A stretch of 64,000 bases of DNA from Nannobrachium achirus (GCA_963921795.1 OY997639.1:45605240-45669239), one strand, 5' to 3'. Shown: positions 1 through 11,288, counted from the first letter of the stretch. The notes: a model not told the origin generated them from the sequence alone. Translations and numbers: made by a program.

Positions 1-10
1 AACATTTAAG

Positions 11-262
11 TAGTGGCTTAAAGTAAAGTAAGTACATTTAGTACATTTACTAAAGTACTGACTTAACCAAACAATGTACTTTTACTCCACTACATTTATT
101 TGAAAACTTTAGTTGCTATTACTTTACACATGTTGATTATTAGTACATACATTTACCACTACAATCCCATATACATTTCGGCCATTTGAAAATAGCCGAT
201 CTACAAGCTCACAATGCGTTGAAACAGGACATTCCACATAACGAGTACTTTTCCCACCACTG
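11..262. mobile_element. hAT-like MITE, family A (short copy)
   Basis: The ends read TAGTGGCTTAAAG and CCCACCACTG. Both sides are flanked by the same octamer, catttaag (3-10 and 263-270), an 8-bp target duplication as made by hAT transposases. The inside holds the family-typical text of repeated GTACTTTTACTCCACTAC. It has no coding capacity. A one-armed copy of the dispersed hairpin lies at 185-220. Family A recurs at 2078, 2954, 12573, 40263, 51302 and 58733. The superfamily call rests on the octamer and is an inference. Confidence 0.75.
185..220 (+). repeat. Dispersed hairpin, one arm only
   Basis: This is the left arm of the GATCTACAAGCTCA hairpin, ending at the loop-side AATGCGTT. No right arm follows. 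It sits inside the family A MITE at 11-262. Confidence 0.7.
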
Positions 263-447
263 CATTTAAGTAAGGTATTTGGAATTTCAAGATAAATAAA
301 TACATCCGTAATAATCTGTGTGGCTATATGAGTAAGCATGTAATAACACCCTCAGTTGATAATTTGGGAATCCATGAAGTCTTTAACTGCCTTGTACAAC
401 TAGTCCGACAAGGTCACATAAAGCACTGCTCCAATTTCATGCCTGAC

Positions 448-450
<3 letters not shown>

Positions 451-502
<52 letters not shown>

Positions 503-534
503 GCGTGTGCGTGTGCGTGTGTGTGTGTGTGTGT
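451..534 (+). repeat. (GT)n microsatellite with GTGC interruptions
   Basis: About 84 bases of GT dinucleotide with four GTGCGT interruptions near the 3' end. Open frames of alternating Cys/Val or His/Thr across it are artefacts. Confidence 0.97.
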
Positions 535-1470
535 GAGAGAGAGGCATTCCAGTTATAGTGAAGGCATGCTTTGGCCAGAACACACACATGGTTAGTTTCC
601 ATGACCTCAACCTCATGCTGTTAAAATGTACATGGCATGCACATACACACACACACACATACAGTACACATGCCCGCACATTCACATCCATACAATGTCT
701 CTTTCTTTCTCTCTGTCCCTCCCACCCCCCCTTCCTCCTCCCATCCTCCTGAGTCTGCCTCCAACCCTCTCAAAGTTAAAATGTCACATTTCTTCATTTC
801 CCATTCAGTTACTTGCTAATCCACAGAGAGAATGAGGACTGCGCTTTGGAATTCCACTGGAGAATCATCGTCCCTGCAACAATTACGACAATTAGCTAAC
901 ATTTAACTGGTTTACCGGGAGAACCAGTAAACCAGGCTCAAACTATAGACCAATGTAGTGGAAACTGGCCAATTAATTCCTCTGTAATTGCTCAGTGGCA
1001 ACTGTCAGTCAGTCACATTCACACTGTCTCACTATTGGCAGGCTGTCAACCTGTGTGCTTCTTTTTCAGTGTGTCTGTGACTGTCTCTTTTTTGACATTT
1101 GTCTTTCTTCTCTCCTTCTCTCCCTACATTCTCCACATCGTCCTGTGATCCATGCATCCCTATCTGTCTGTCCCCCTTCTCCTTTCAGCACACATTCCGT
1201 ACAAATAGCCCTAAGTAGCCTCCTGGCTTACAGGGTGTCAATCAACTGTGGACCACCTCCCCTCGCTGGGGATGACTGGTTGTCATGGAGGTGCATACCA
1301 AAGCATTTACATCACAGCCGCGCTGCGACTCAGCGCTTTTTAACTCTCAGGTTACCCTGAGAAAAATGACATGCTTTGAAAAAACACTGTCATGTTTAAC
1401 CACTTAAAAGCCTACTTCTAGTTGACCGGGGTGCCCCAGGGGTCTGGACCAAAAATCAGATCTACTAGCT
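535..1470. other. No gene seen; pyrimidine-rich intergenic DNA
   Basis: Contains a short CA run near 643-660 and CT/CCT-rich stretches at 695-760 and 1080-1190. No splice-bounded coding segment, RNA gene or full transposon was recognised. The 121-residue frame at 995-1360 has no recognisable composition or motif. Confidence 0.5.
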
Positions 1471-1804
1471 CACTGTTTCCCAAACATTCTTATGGGTCCC
1501 TTAATTTCTTTTTGGTAATCATTATTATTTCAAACATCTTCAATAAACATTTCCAAAAAAGCCTTTTTTTTTTCATTATTAAAAACAAAATTCAAAGCTT
1601 TTTCTGTAATTTCATGAAGAAATCAAAGAAAAAGCAAAGAAATCCCATAAATTAGAAAACAAATGCTTAAGAAGTATTGAAAATAGCCGATCTATAAGCT
1701 CACAACGGGTGAGCTTGTAGATCTGCCGTTTTCACTAGTTTGGGTCCCGGGCAAATGTCTAGTCTCTCTTTTGGGTCACTGGCTAAAAAGTTTGGGAACC
1801 ACTG
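1471..1804. mobile_element. hAT-like MITE, family B
   Basis: Termini CACTGTTTCCCAAAC and GTTTGGGAACCACTG form inverted repeats. A perfect 8-bp target duplication, tactagct, flanks it (1463-1470 and 1805-1812). It is 334 bp and non-coding. It carries a hairpin at 1678-1733. The sequence it landed in is itself a degenerate hairpin copy. A second family member is at 7349-7707. Confidence 0.85.
1678..1733. repeat. Dispersed hairpin, two arms
   Basis: Left arm TGAAAATAGCCGATCTATAA, then a short loop with CACAACGGG, then right arm GAGCTTGTAGATCTGCC followed by GTTTTCAC. It lies within the family B MITE. Confidence 0.8.
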
Positions 1805-2324
1805 TACTAGCTCACAGCGTGGCGCAATGTTAAGCAATGTGAGCTTGTAGATCCATGAATTCTCACTATTGTTCTTCAAATCGTTGCCTATTATGAAATG
1901 GGCCAGAATAGGGACGCCATGATTCATGTGGTGAAGAAACAGATAGAGGGCAGAAGGGATGCCAAGAGAATGACAGAAAGATGGACACATTGGTGGAGGA
2001 CAGAAACTCTAGCTTTGGCTTAGGCCTTTTAGGATTCTTTGGGATTCATGTGTACAGACTACAGAGTGAGAAATAAGCAGTGGTGTGAAGTAACTAAGTA
2101 CATTTACTTAAGTACTGTGCTTATAAGTAACATTTTCAAGTTTTTGTAATTAGTATTTCCAATTTTCTATACTTTTACTTCTACTCCACTACTACTCAAA
2201 TCCAACAATTGCACTTTTACTCCACTACAATTATTTAAAAACTTTAGTTACTAGTTATTTTGCAGATATTACATTATAATATTATAAAAATAACCAATTT
2301 AGCCCTATTTTATACCTAGGCTGT

Positions 2325-2403
2325 TTGAAAATATCCGATCTACAAGCTCACAATGCGTTGCGATGTGACACGTTGTGAGCTTATAATAGATCGGCTATTT
2401 TCT
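2325..2403. repeat. Dispersed hairpin, two arms
   Basis: Left arm GAAAATATCCGATCTACAAG; right arm carries a small insertion (TTATAATAGATCGGCTATTTT). Host is family A. Confidence 0.75.
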
Positions 2404-2455
2404 AACTTTTGGTACTTTATGTACATTTTGACACTTTCACACTTTTACTCAATAT

Positions 2456-2543
2456 GGGTGCACACACACCAAAATATGTTCGCCAGAGGATAAACTCTTT
2501 CACACATGCAAACTCTCATTGGTATTTTGGTGTGTGTGCACCC
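2456..2543. mobile_element. 88-bp miniature inverted-repeat insert
   Basis: Begins GGGTGCACACACACCAAAAT and ends with its exact complement, leaving about 45 bases between the arms. It interrupts the family A element. It was seen once in the window, so mobility is inferred from the nested position. Confidence 0.6.
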
Positions 2544-3146
2544 TAAATGTTGAATTCTGGACTTTTTACTTGTAACAGAGTACTTCTACATTGCAGTATT
2601 GATACTTTCACTCAAGTAAAACAATTTAGTACCTTTTCCACCACTGGACTACAGAGACAGTGAGAAATAACAAATGTAACACATGTAACATTTTTCTTTC
2701 AACTGCAACGTCCTTTCTTTACTAGAACCCTACGGCATCCAACCGCAAAGGCACTCAGAATGTGTCTGCTCTTTAAAAGTGCTGCACTCTGCTGCTTTTT
2801 CAGATAAGGTCATATGACATTAACAGCTTTTTATCAGTTAACCAATTATGACTTAGAAAATGCTGATCAGCAAGCGGGTGATTTCCCCACAACAGATGGA
2901 GGCAGAGAGAGTGAAGGTACCTGATAAATGAGAAGGGAACTCTTTACTGTATTCAGTGGTGGAACAAGTACTCACAAATAAAAGTATCAATACTGCAATG
3001 TAGAAGTACTTTGTTACAAGTAAAAGTCTGGAACTCAAAATTGACTTGAGTGAAGGTACAAAGGTGTTGGCATCAAATTGGACCACATTTAGAAAGTACC
3101 TATACTCATGATGTAGTAGAATGTCCCATTTCACAAGTTTTTATTT

Positions 3147-3220
3147 TGAAAATAGCAGATCTACAAGCTCACAACACGTCACATCACGAAGCATTGTGAG
3201 CTTGTAGATTGGCTATTTTC
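3147..3220. repeat. Dispersed hairpin, two arms
   Basis: Left arm GAAAATAGCAGATCTACAAG, right arm CTTGTAGATTGGCTATTTTC. The loop region has drifted (ACACGTCACATCACGAAGC). Host is family A. Confidence 0.8.
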
Positions 3221-3375
3221 AATTGGCTGAAATGTATATAGGCCTAGAGCATGAAGTGGTTATCTTTAAATAATTGTTGTGGAGTTAAAGTACAATATTT
3301 GCCTCTGGGATGTAGTGGAGTAGAAGTAGGCTACTGAAAATTGGTACTTCCAAAATACCTAGAAATTGTACTTAA

Positions 3376-3886
3376 AGGTATATTCAGTGATTGTATTTCA
3401 TTCAAATAAAAATATAATTGGCACATTTTCCATTAATTCTCCTCACTAGAATGTGTGCTGACCACATAAGGACTTCCACCATGGCCCGTGTTACGAGCAT
3501 AGCTAGATTCGGTTTTCAGAGGTGGCCAGCCAGTCCTCGACCAATCAGGGTAGAGTATGGCCATAGTTATGTTATGATGTTTAGTTATGATGGTCAAAAT
3601 AGAGGTTTTGAGAACCACAGTCACTCTAAATTAAGAACGTCTGCTAAATGCCTAGACTGTAAACTACTGAACTCATGAAATGCCACAGTCTCGTAGTAAA
3701 TCAGTATCATACATATCCTGAAGCTGGAGACGTAGGCCTAGCGATATTCAGAGATTGGTCTAATGATCAAAACGAGAACATTATAATGGTGTAAAAAAAT
3801 CTATAAAAAACTAAACATTTCCATGCTGTAAGGCAGGTAAGGAACAAGATGACCCCCGGACACTTTCATTATCACTGAATACACCT
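3376..3886. mobile_element. TTAA-target MITE (Kolobok-like)
   Basis: Inverted ends AGGTATATTCAGTGAT and ATCACTGAATACACCT are bounded by TTAA on each side (3372-3375, 3887-3890). TTAA duplication plus AGG termini suits Kolobok-type elements, though piggyBac-type is not excluded. The 86-residue frame inside is probably chance. Confidence 0.75.
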
Positions 3887-4189
3887 TTAAGTACAGTACT
3901 TGAGTAAATGTACTTAATTACTTTACACCACTGACTGTATTATCGACCGTATATTAGCCAACAATAACAGCCTCCTCCTTGCCATGGTTAAAAAAGAAAA
4001 CATGGCTATGGAAGAGTCTCTAGGCCCATCAAATCAGCTGAGCTCTCTGTTGCAATGTAGATGGGCCATTTTCTTGTACTTTTTCATATCGATATCATAA
4101 AATGTACCTCAGAAATGCAGCCTTAGAGTCTAAAAGCCCCGCTAGAGGCTGTGCTGCTCCTTACACCCAACAAACTATTATAACATGTG

Positions 4190-4374
4190 ATGACCGCCGG
4201 CCAGGCAGTCCAGGTGCATACACATAGGCTCTGATGCCTGACAGCGTGTCGCGGGTTTGAGTCCCATTCCCGATGACCTTTGCTGCGTGTCACTTCCCAT
4301 CTCTCTCCCCATTTCCTGTCAGTCATCTGTCCTATCAATAAAGCCCAAAACTGTTATAAAATAAAATAAAATTG
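4190..4374 (+). mobile_element. tRNA-derived SINE
   Basis: A B-box-like GCGGGTTTGAGTCCC (about 4251) is followed by the fish SINE body text GACCTTTGCTGCGTGTCA, a CT-rich stretch and CCTATCAATAAAG. It ends in an AAAATAAAATAAAA tail. The 5' head is diverged, so the start is approximate. Confidence 0.7.
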
Positions 4375-6530
4375 GGGGGACTATAGTGATGGACAGACAG
4401 ATTGAAGGGCCTCTAAATAACAAATAGCCAAAAGTGATTTCACTGACAACCATAAGTGGTGCCACAAATGCTGCAATGTCACAGTTTATTGTGAGCAGAC
4501 TGCAGAAACATGATATTTTTCACCAAATTCTGAGTCACGTGACAGTCACCATCAAACAAGGTTTTGATACTCCATATTGTTTGCCTGCAATTGGATTAAA
4601 AAAGATCTGGTGAAAAAAAAAATGGTGTCTGGCCTCAGGCTAATGAATTGCAGAACCTTGTCGGATTGGGGCTGGTGTGACAGCCCAAAATATAACCCAG
4701 GCCGAACTACTGTATACCCGGGGTTAAAGTGGGCTTCCCTATTTTATACAACGGGGTATATTCTGAGCTAGTCCAGTTTATACCCGGGGTATAAAACATG
4801 CTTGAACACCACAACACACAAGCCCAGACTGGATATCTGGGGATATAGGGCTCTACTATTAGAGCTCTAGAAGTATTGTCACATCTCCCCAATATGGAGC
4901 ACCACAAGATGATATACTACACTACATGTTTACATGCTACTACATGCTACATGTCTTGACGTTATTCATATTTCTTCTTATAACCACAGTTTTAACAATA
5001 TTGTAATATCAGTCCTCTGGCGCCTAAAATGTTGCATTAAATACATACATCGCATTTCAGGGAATGCTCAACTCTGCTATTAGTCTGCAATATATCAACA
5101 TGTTTTTGAAACCATTTATTCAATGTGACACACCCTCAAATGACTCTTTAATAGACGGTGTCTGCTGTCACATGAAAACCCTTAATTGGAGTTACAGCAC
5201 AAGGCTTTCACACGATGAAAACATAGCTCCCACACGTTCTATATACGGTAGCTGTATGGAATCTCTGCATTCCAAACTCCATGGCCTCAAATCACTGCTC
5301 ACAGTGTTGTGATTCATACGTAGGTCGCTGTCGGCAAGAACATAAATGACCTTTAGTAGGCAGTGCTTCTATGCTGGTGTCTAATAGCTTATCAAGACAC
5401 TTGTATGCCACACTGACAGGTACTGTACAGTACCTTCACAGTATACTGTAGTTTTTAATAACTTTCAAGTGAGTCCTCCCTCTCTCAGCTTCAGTACTAC
5501 AGATGTGACCTTAAGTAAGTGTCTTAACCTTCTCACTGGCCAACAGTATTACATATGTTGCTGTCATTTGTTGTCATATCCAGTTTGCCGTCATTTTCTC
5601 CATATTATGCAGTATGATTCAAATAGGGCAAACTGTGTGACTGAAATTTTACATTTTATAGTGTGGTTTCCCCCCTTCCTACATTTGACAAAAGCTGAGA
5701 CCGCCACACACACCTGTTTTTATCCCCCCAGACATGTCAACTACTCATTTTTACTGTGATGCACAATGATGTTGCATGTGGGAATCGGCTATGCTGAAAT
5801 TACAGATAATACATTCTGTGTGACAGGTTGGACTGATGTGAGAACATACAGGCGGACGGCGGATGAAAGCAAGTCACGATTTTGTGCAGCGTGTTTGAAA
5901 TGTTGGACTAGCTCCAAACAGACAAGGCCACCCCCTGTGATATTTGGCAGAATATGACGCATAGACATGAGAACACATTGATCGATGAGTTTTAGAAGGG
6001 CAGATGGCAATGCATGCACAAGCCACAGGTGAACCTGCAGCATCGTGAATATATATGAACCAAGAAAAGATGCCATCGTAATCTTTAAATCTGAGAGATC
6101 GTTTGTGCTTGGGTGTTTAATTACAGTATCCCTTGGCTGATGTGACTGCGTTTTGTTTTTCTTTCCAACGTGTGAAAGTATTTGAAGGCATAGGAGCCTG
6201 TTGTGTTTTTCTACTGCATTAGGCAATAAACAAGTTACAGCTAAGGAGGTAGACATTGTGACACGTAGCACAGCTCACTGGCTGGACATAAATCCACAAC
6301 ATGTGTTAAAAGTGTCAGCGTGCTGAGGGACATGTACAACCCCCGAGCTGTGAAATATTGTTTGAAAATATTTTTCAAATATTTTTATTTTTATTTATTT
6401 TTTCATTGGTGGTGTTTAATTGTCCCTTGGCTGATCTGCTTGTTCCCTTTTCCTTACTGGCATTCTGGTTTACACCACTAATTAGGAATGGGCTTTAACT
6501 GGCGTTGACTATAGCACGGGATCTGAACAC
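4375..6530. other. No gene seen
   Basis: About 2.1 kb of unique-looking AT-moderate sequence. Small local inverted text around TATACCCGGGGTATA (4690-4795) is the only structure noticed. Frames up to 160 codons (5789-6271, minus) show no recognisable domain or splice context. Confidence 0.45.
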
Positions 6531-6660
6531 ACCCAGCCATTATAAAAAGCCCAGGGACCAATAATGTGGTGTAGGCTAGCCCACTAAAAGCAAGGGGCGG
6601 AGGGAGAGGAGGAGAGCAGAGGACAGCAGAGGGCAAATAAGAGTTTCTTTTGGTGAGGCT
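6531..6660 (+). promoter_or_regulatory. Possible TATA promoter and 5' leader
   Basis: ATTATAAAAAGCCC at about 6540 is followed 30-60 bases later by purine-rich GGGGCGGAGGGAGAGGAGG, in otherwise ordinary sequence. This resembles a TATA box and leader, but no coding exon could be joined to it, so the call is weak. Confidence 0.2.
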
Positions 6661-6698
6661 CTCAATTGTCCCCCTTTTGCCTTTAACCTTGCATGATA

Positions 6699-6730
<32 letters not shown>

Positions 6731-6928
6731 CCCCCATGTTAAACTTGTATTCTCTGTTTTTCTCATTACTTTCTTTTACCTTTTTCTCCCCATGTCTTTC
6801 TTTGTCCCCTGTTCCTTATGTGAACTTTTGACAGGAAGATCTTTGTTTTATCGCCAGTGTTGCTGTGAAGGCTTCCATAAATCCGCCGCTGTATGATGTC
6901 TTTGAAACGCCTTCTAGGTCTTGAAGAT

Positions 6929-6933
6929 CACGC

Positions 6934-6988
<55 letters not shown>
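6929..6988 (+). repeat. (CA)n microsatellite
   Basis: About 60 bases of CA dinucleotide; CA/GCA-rich text continues sparsely to 7080. Confidence 0.97.
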
Positions 6989-7348
6989 ACTAATGTGCAC
7001 ACGTTGCATGCACATAATGCGAGCGCATACAGGCAGGCACACAAATGCACTCACTCTGGTTCAGTCAGGCGCACACACAGATGTGATGTGAGGGAACGAG
7101 GGCTTTGAGGTTGTTTGTGCTCTCATAAGACACAGCAGTTCCAGTGTTTGTTTGTAATTTCCACTGGCAGCGGTCCACTCCACCAAACCCATGGGAATTT
7201 GTGGATCAGCATCTACTCAAAAAAGTTCCCGGGTGTTAAAACTGTAGGCCAGAACACGCAGAGAGAGAGAGAGGGAGCAATGAGTGCAGTGAGGTTTCAT
7301 TACTGTTGTATGACATCGCTGCTGTAATGTACGTTATACAGTGTAGGG

Positions 7349-7707
7349 CACTGGTTCCCAAACAGTGGGTCGGGACCCATTTGTGAGTCGCAGACACATT
7401 TTTATGGGATGGGTCGCTTTATTTTTGGTTTCCAGATTTTGTTTTTAAGTATTATTACGGTATTTCAAACCATTAAAAAAAAATAAAAATTAAAAAAAAG
7501 TTAAAGTTAAAAAAGTTTAAAAAAAGTTAAAAAAACGAAAAAGATTCTTTTCAGTGATTTAATGATTAAATAAAATAAAAATCTAAGAAATTCCATAAAT
7601 TAGGAAAGAAATGTTTAAGGAGTAGTGAAAATAGACGATCTACATCATGAAGCGACGGGTTGTGAGTGTGTGAGTGGGTCTTGAGCTAAGAAGTTTGGCA
7701 ACCAGTG
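7349..7707. mobile_element. hAT-like MITE, family B
   Basis: Ends CACTGGTTCCCAAAC and GTTTGGCAACCAGTG, with perfect octamer gtgtaggg on both sides (7341-7348, 7708-7715). The internal A-rich tract (7465-7580) and a decayed one-armed hairpin (7625-7665) match the copy at 1471-1804. Confidence 0.85.
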
Positions 7708-7770
7708 GTGTAGGGGAGTCAGGAATGACAGGGGAGCAACATGATTCATGACAAACTGTGTCACAGTTAA

Positions 7771-8449
7771 CCCTACCAGTGCCAGCCCCTAGATGGCGGC
7801 AAAGAATGCCAGGCTTTCTCCCATAGGCGAGCGCATTAGCATCCGGGGACTCACGTTGCAGTGACGCGCATGCTCACGTTCGTGCACGTCATGGAAAGGT
7901 CCCGGATGATAATGCTAACAGAATAGCTATTCCCATTTTGTCATTTTAAAGATCATTTTTCGGTGATTTCGCCGTAAATAAACCTCGCGCCACATCCCTA
8001 AAAACACAATCCAGAGATATGGGCCTCCAAAGATGTGGTTTTTCATTGGATTCGGCGGCGATTCGCGGCTACGTTCGCGGCTCACGGCCGGCATGGCTTC
8101 CCCAGGATTTGGACCACTGGATTTTAAATTTAGGCTCAGGCTTCAGAAGGCCTCGGATCATTTTATTAATTTCATTAAAAATCCCGAACATGTTCGGGAT
8201 AGGCACACTGGACTACGTTCCGGAAGCGGCGCTGAACATTCGGTGAACATTGGGGGTCTCAAAAATGTATTTTAAACCATTTTTAATGGAATATATCGTC
8301 GGACCATGTAAAATGGCTAGCTGGCTAGCGTAGGACGAGCCAGGACCACCCACGACTCTACAAGCAGCTCAGGGTAAGTCAATTAATAAAAAAAAAATTG
8401 TTTTGGATTGAACATATCCCGAACATGTTCGGGATAGGCACAGAATGAG
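7771..8449. mobile_element. piggyBac-like non-autonomous element
   Basis: TTAA at 7767-7770 and 8450-8453 bounds related inverted ends, CCCTACCAGTGCC and GGCACAGAATGAG. CCC-start ends after TTAA suit piggyBac-type elements. There is no transposase. The 3' half carries CCCGAACATGTTCGGG twice. The frames of 75-80 codons at 8019-8275 are not recognised. Confidence 0.6.
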
Positions 8450-9498
8450 TTAATATGAAAACTTCCAGCTCATGTCCGTGACTGAGTCATGCTCATGTCC
8501 TCGAGTGAGTGCGTCCCGCTAACACACAACATTTCGTTACCGACTTCAGTTCCTCCCTCCCATTCCATCCATGAAGGCAGGTCACAAAAAGTAACACATT
8601 TGGTGTAACACTCACTCACATGGGTCTGTACCACGTTGCTGATTGGCTCACTCACTCACATGGCTCTGTGCCACGTCGCTGATTGGCTGTGGCTTTCACA
8701 GACAGAACAGCTGTTTAACCGAACATTGTCTGTGTGAGTGTGTGTTGGGGGAAATTTCTGCGCGACCTGGCGGTCGCTTCTCGCCCTTGCGGCATGTTAC
8801 TTGTTCATGACATACTAGGTAGCTTAAGAGCCAGATTCCATTCTATTCTATTCTCACTCTCCACTGATACTGATGATGTGTGATAGTATCAGTAATGCAG
8901 AAGAACAAGCCCTGAGGCTCAGTTCTACACAGTAACACAGTAACTCTGAGAGAGCACACAGGTTCCATCATAGCCTACAATATTCACTGTATGTATTAAA
9001 CTCTTCTATCTACCGTCAAAACATATTAAAAATATACATTCAGGCTTCTGTCAAGAAATAAATAGTGTGTTCGTATGAGGTGCTTCAAGTCTTCCAGGTC
9101 CATTTATTTTTGAGCGGTGCTTCTCGAACAGGAGCTAAGCTCCAACATCTAGCTTTGTCCGGTCACAATCTGGGGGGGAAAACGTGTTAAAAAATGTCTG
9201 GCCTAGTTATGGCCTACATCTTGGCACAAACGGCTCAAAGTTTGTTGTATGCCCAGGGTTCCATTGGCCAAGCTTCGCAGGACGTGCTATGATTGGCTAG
9301 CGGGACGCTTGATGAAATTAACTCATACATAGCAGGTGTGATTTTCATTTCCTTCCACCAAAACCCTTTGCCATAATATACAAGCTCACGGCACGCTGTG
9401 AGCTTGTACATCTGCTGTTTTTTCTGGGCGTTAACCCAAGAGCAGGGACACTTAATAAACCTTGAACTAAATCTATGCATGAAACAGAGACACCATTA
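8450..9498. other. No gene seen; local duplication and short hairpin
   Basis: A roughly 40-bp direct repeat (CACTCACATGG.TCTGT.CCACGT.GCTGATTGGCT) occurs at 8609-8648 and 8649-8688. GCGACC-TGGC-GGTCGC forms a hairpin at 8762-8777. A decayed dispersed hairpin lies at 9368-9424 (TACAAGCTCACGGCACGCTGTGAGCTTGTA). Confidence 0.5.
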
Positions 9499-9953
9499 GG
9501 GTGTGTCATGAAATGAAAAATTGAGAAATCAGGGTTTTACCTATGGTTTCAAGTTGTATTATGATATAATGAACCATAATCAAAAGCAAAAAAGTGAGTT
9601 TGACTTTATTTACCTACCCCCTTTTTTGATTGAAAAATTGCATTTTTAGGCGTTTTTGGTGGATTTTGACCATTTCCGCCTAAATCAAAATTGTTCTTAT
9701 TTGTAATTTTTTTGGCAATTTTTATCATCACCATTCAAAACCAAATATTTACAGCACTTGGAAATGGTCCTTTTAAAAATAAAACCTTTATTTACTTTCC
9801 AATAAAGCCTTTAATCTTCTGACCTGCAAAGACGACAGCCAACAAGTTGCTACCAGCCATCACAACTGATTGAGAGTACACTCTGTACACTGGACTGGTT
9901 TCTCACCTTTCACAACCTGTTATTTGAATTAAATTGAGGCAACTCACATTAGG

Positions 9954-11061
9954 ATGGGTCCCAAGACCAGGCATGAGGCTGGGACTAGTCTTGCTGATGT
10001 GTCAGGTCCAGGAGAACCCATGGCACAGACCGAGCTACCTACCCTCCGGGGCGCCCTGAGGCACGGCATCTACCTGCAGGAGAAGAAGCTGTTGGAGGAA
10101 GGGGTGGATAGGAGGAACTACAGCATCAAGCAGCTGAGTATGGATGTCATGATGGAGGTGGTGAGCTGCTGGCAGAGGGCCAATGCTCAGTTCAGACCCC
10201 CAGTCATATTCAAAGACAGGTCCATAGAACGGTGGCCTGGACTGCTCTGGAGAACTTCGCCTGGAACAGAGGGGGCATGAAGAGAGAGGAGGACAGGAAG
10301 AACTTCCTAGACAATCTGGACTCCCTCTTCAACATCGCCTCCTGTAGTCATGAGATCCTCCCCTGCTCAGAGTCAGGGTGTGAGCATTCTAACCTAACGC
10401 GGACAGTTTAGTGTAGGCAGATGGGCGGGCGCGGTGAGTCTCTCCGCAAGTCTCCAGCCAATAGCATGTGTTCTCCTCCCCCCACCCCCCTCTGCTCCTC
10501 TGCTCAGCGCAGAGAACGCTGGTGCGTCATGACGTCAACACATTTGGTGCGACACTCTCTGCACTCTGATTGGTTAGGGAAATTCTACACTTCCTACAAC
10601 AGTGATCATAACGCGATCGCCCATGCTTCTTTTTCTTCCGATCGCCTAAAGAAGTCTGGGTTTCCGAGGCTAGGGTGTGAGGGATGTCAGGAGGGGGCAC
10701 ACCTGCTGGACTGTAACTGTAGGAGAGAGAAGAGGATTCCGAAGCTGGAGCTGGCTTTCATGATGTCCATGAAGACCAGGTGGCCTCCTGGCCAGAAGGC
10801 TTCCATGATGATGGTGGGACCTGATATAAAGGAGACTAAGAGGCAAAATGAACGGAAAGAAAAGGCTGACAAGATAAAGAAGGCTACTGCAGAGAAGGAA
10901 AAGGAACACCAGAAGGAGTTAGATGACAGGAGGGGTGTTGAGGCAGAGCTCTTGCTGCAGGAACAGAACACTGAAGCTACAGCTGAGACCATGGCTGAGG
11001 AGAATGTGATGAAGAGAAACACCCTGAAGATTCCAAACACTGCTCTAGCCACCATCAGGAC
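9954..11061 (+). pseudogene. Broken transposon-type gene, unknown family
   Basis: The reading starts MGPKTRHEAG at 9954 and runs 108 codons. It must then shift frame near 10215 to continue WTALENFAWNRGGMKREEDR, then a Cys-rich stretch (CSHEILPCSESGCEGC, then LLDCNC) that may bind metal. After the insert at 10385-10672 comes a charged KRQNERKEKADKIKK segment across the loop, probably coiled coil. The same frameshift is in the other arm, so it predates the inverted duplication. The general layout resembles uncharacterised proteins in fish and cnidarian repeats. No function is assigned. Confidence 0.45.
10385..10672. mobile_element. 288-bp insertion in the left foldback arm
   Basis: The arm sequence is interrupted here but not in the other arm. 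The 9-mer gggtgtgag is present on both sides (10376-10384, 10673-10681), a target duplication. No inverted ends are seen. The insert holds GGGCGGGCG, AGCCAATAG, TGACGTCA and TGATTGGTT, a promoter-like collection of GC-box, CCAAT and CRE words. The nature of the element is unknown. Confidence 0.65.
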
Positions 11062-11288
11062 TGAAGCCTTCTGGCCAGGAGTCCGCCTGGTCTTCATGGA
11101 TATCATGAAAGCCAGCTCCAGCTTCGGAATCCTCTTCTCTCTCCTACAGTTACAGTCCAGCAGGTGTGCCCCCTCCTGACATCCCTCACACCCTGACTCT
11201 GAGCAGGGGAGGATCTCATGACTACAGGAGGCGATGTTGAAGAGGGAGTCCAGATTGTCTAGGAAGTTCTTCCTGTCCTCCTCTCTCT

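Larger units (their letters stand above)
2078..2646. mobile_element. MITE family A with two nested hairpins
   Basis: Starts CAGTGGTGTGAAGTAAC and ends CCTTTTCCACCACTG. The flanks share an imperfect block (GACTACAGAG..GTGAGAAATAA on both sides) longer than a plain 8-bp duplication. Inside are the dispersed hairpin (2325-2403) and a separate 88-bp palindromic insert (2456-2543). Confidence 0.75.
2954..3933. mobile_element. MITE family A, interrupted by a TTAA element
   Basis: Starts CAGTGGTGGAACAAGTACT and ends ACTTTACACCACTG, with perfect 8-bp duplications actgtatt at 2946-2953 and 3934-3941. Without the 511-bp insert at 3376-3886 it is about 465 bp. A hairpin lies at 3147-3220. Confidence 0.85.

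Noticed and set aside
414-691. Frames of alternating His/Thr, Cys/Val or Arg/Glu
   Set aside because: They translate GT, CA or GA microsatellites and recur at every such repeat in the window; not genes.
5789-6271. 160-codon minus-strand frame
   Set aside because: No recognisable motif or splice context; the length is within chance for a 64-kb window.
10670-10909. Minus-strand frame across the foldback loop
   Set aside because: Antisense of the Lys/Glu-rich loop segment; the plus reading has the coherent protein.
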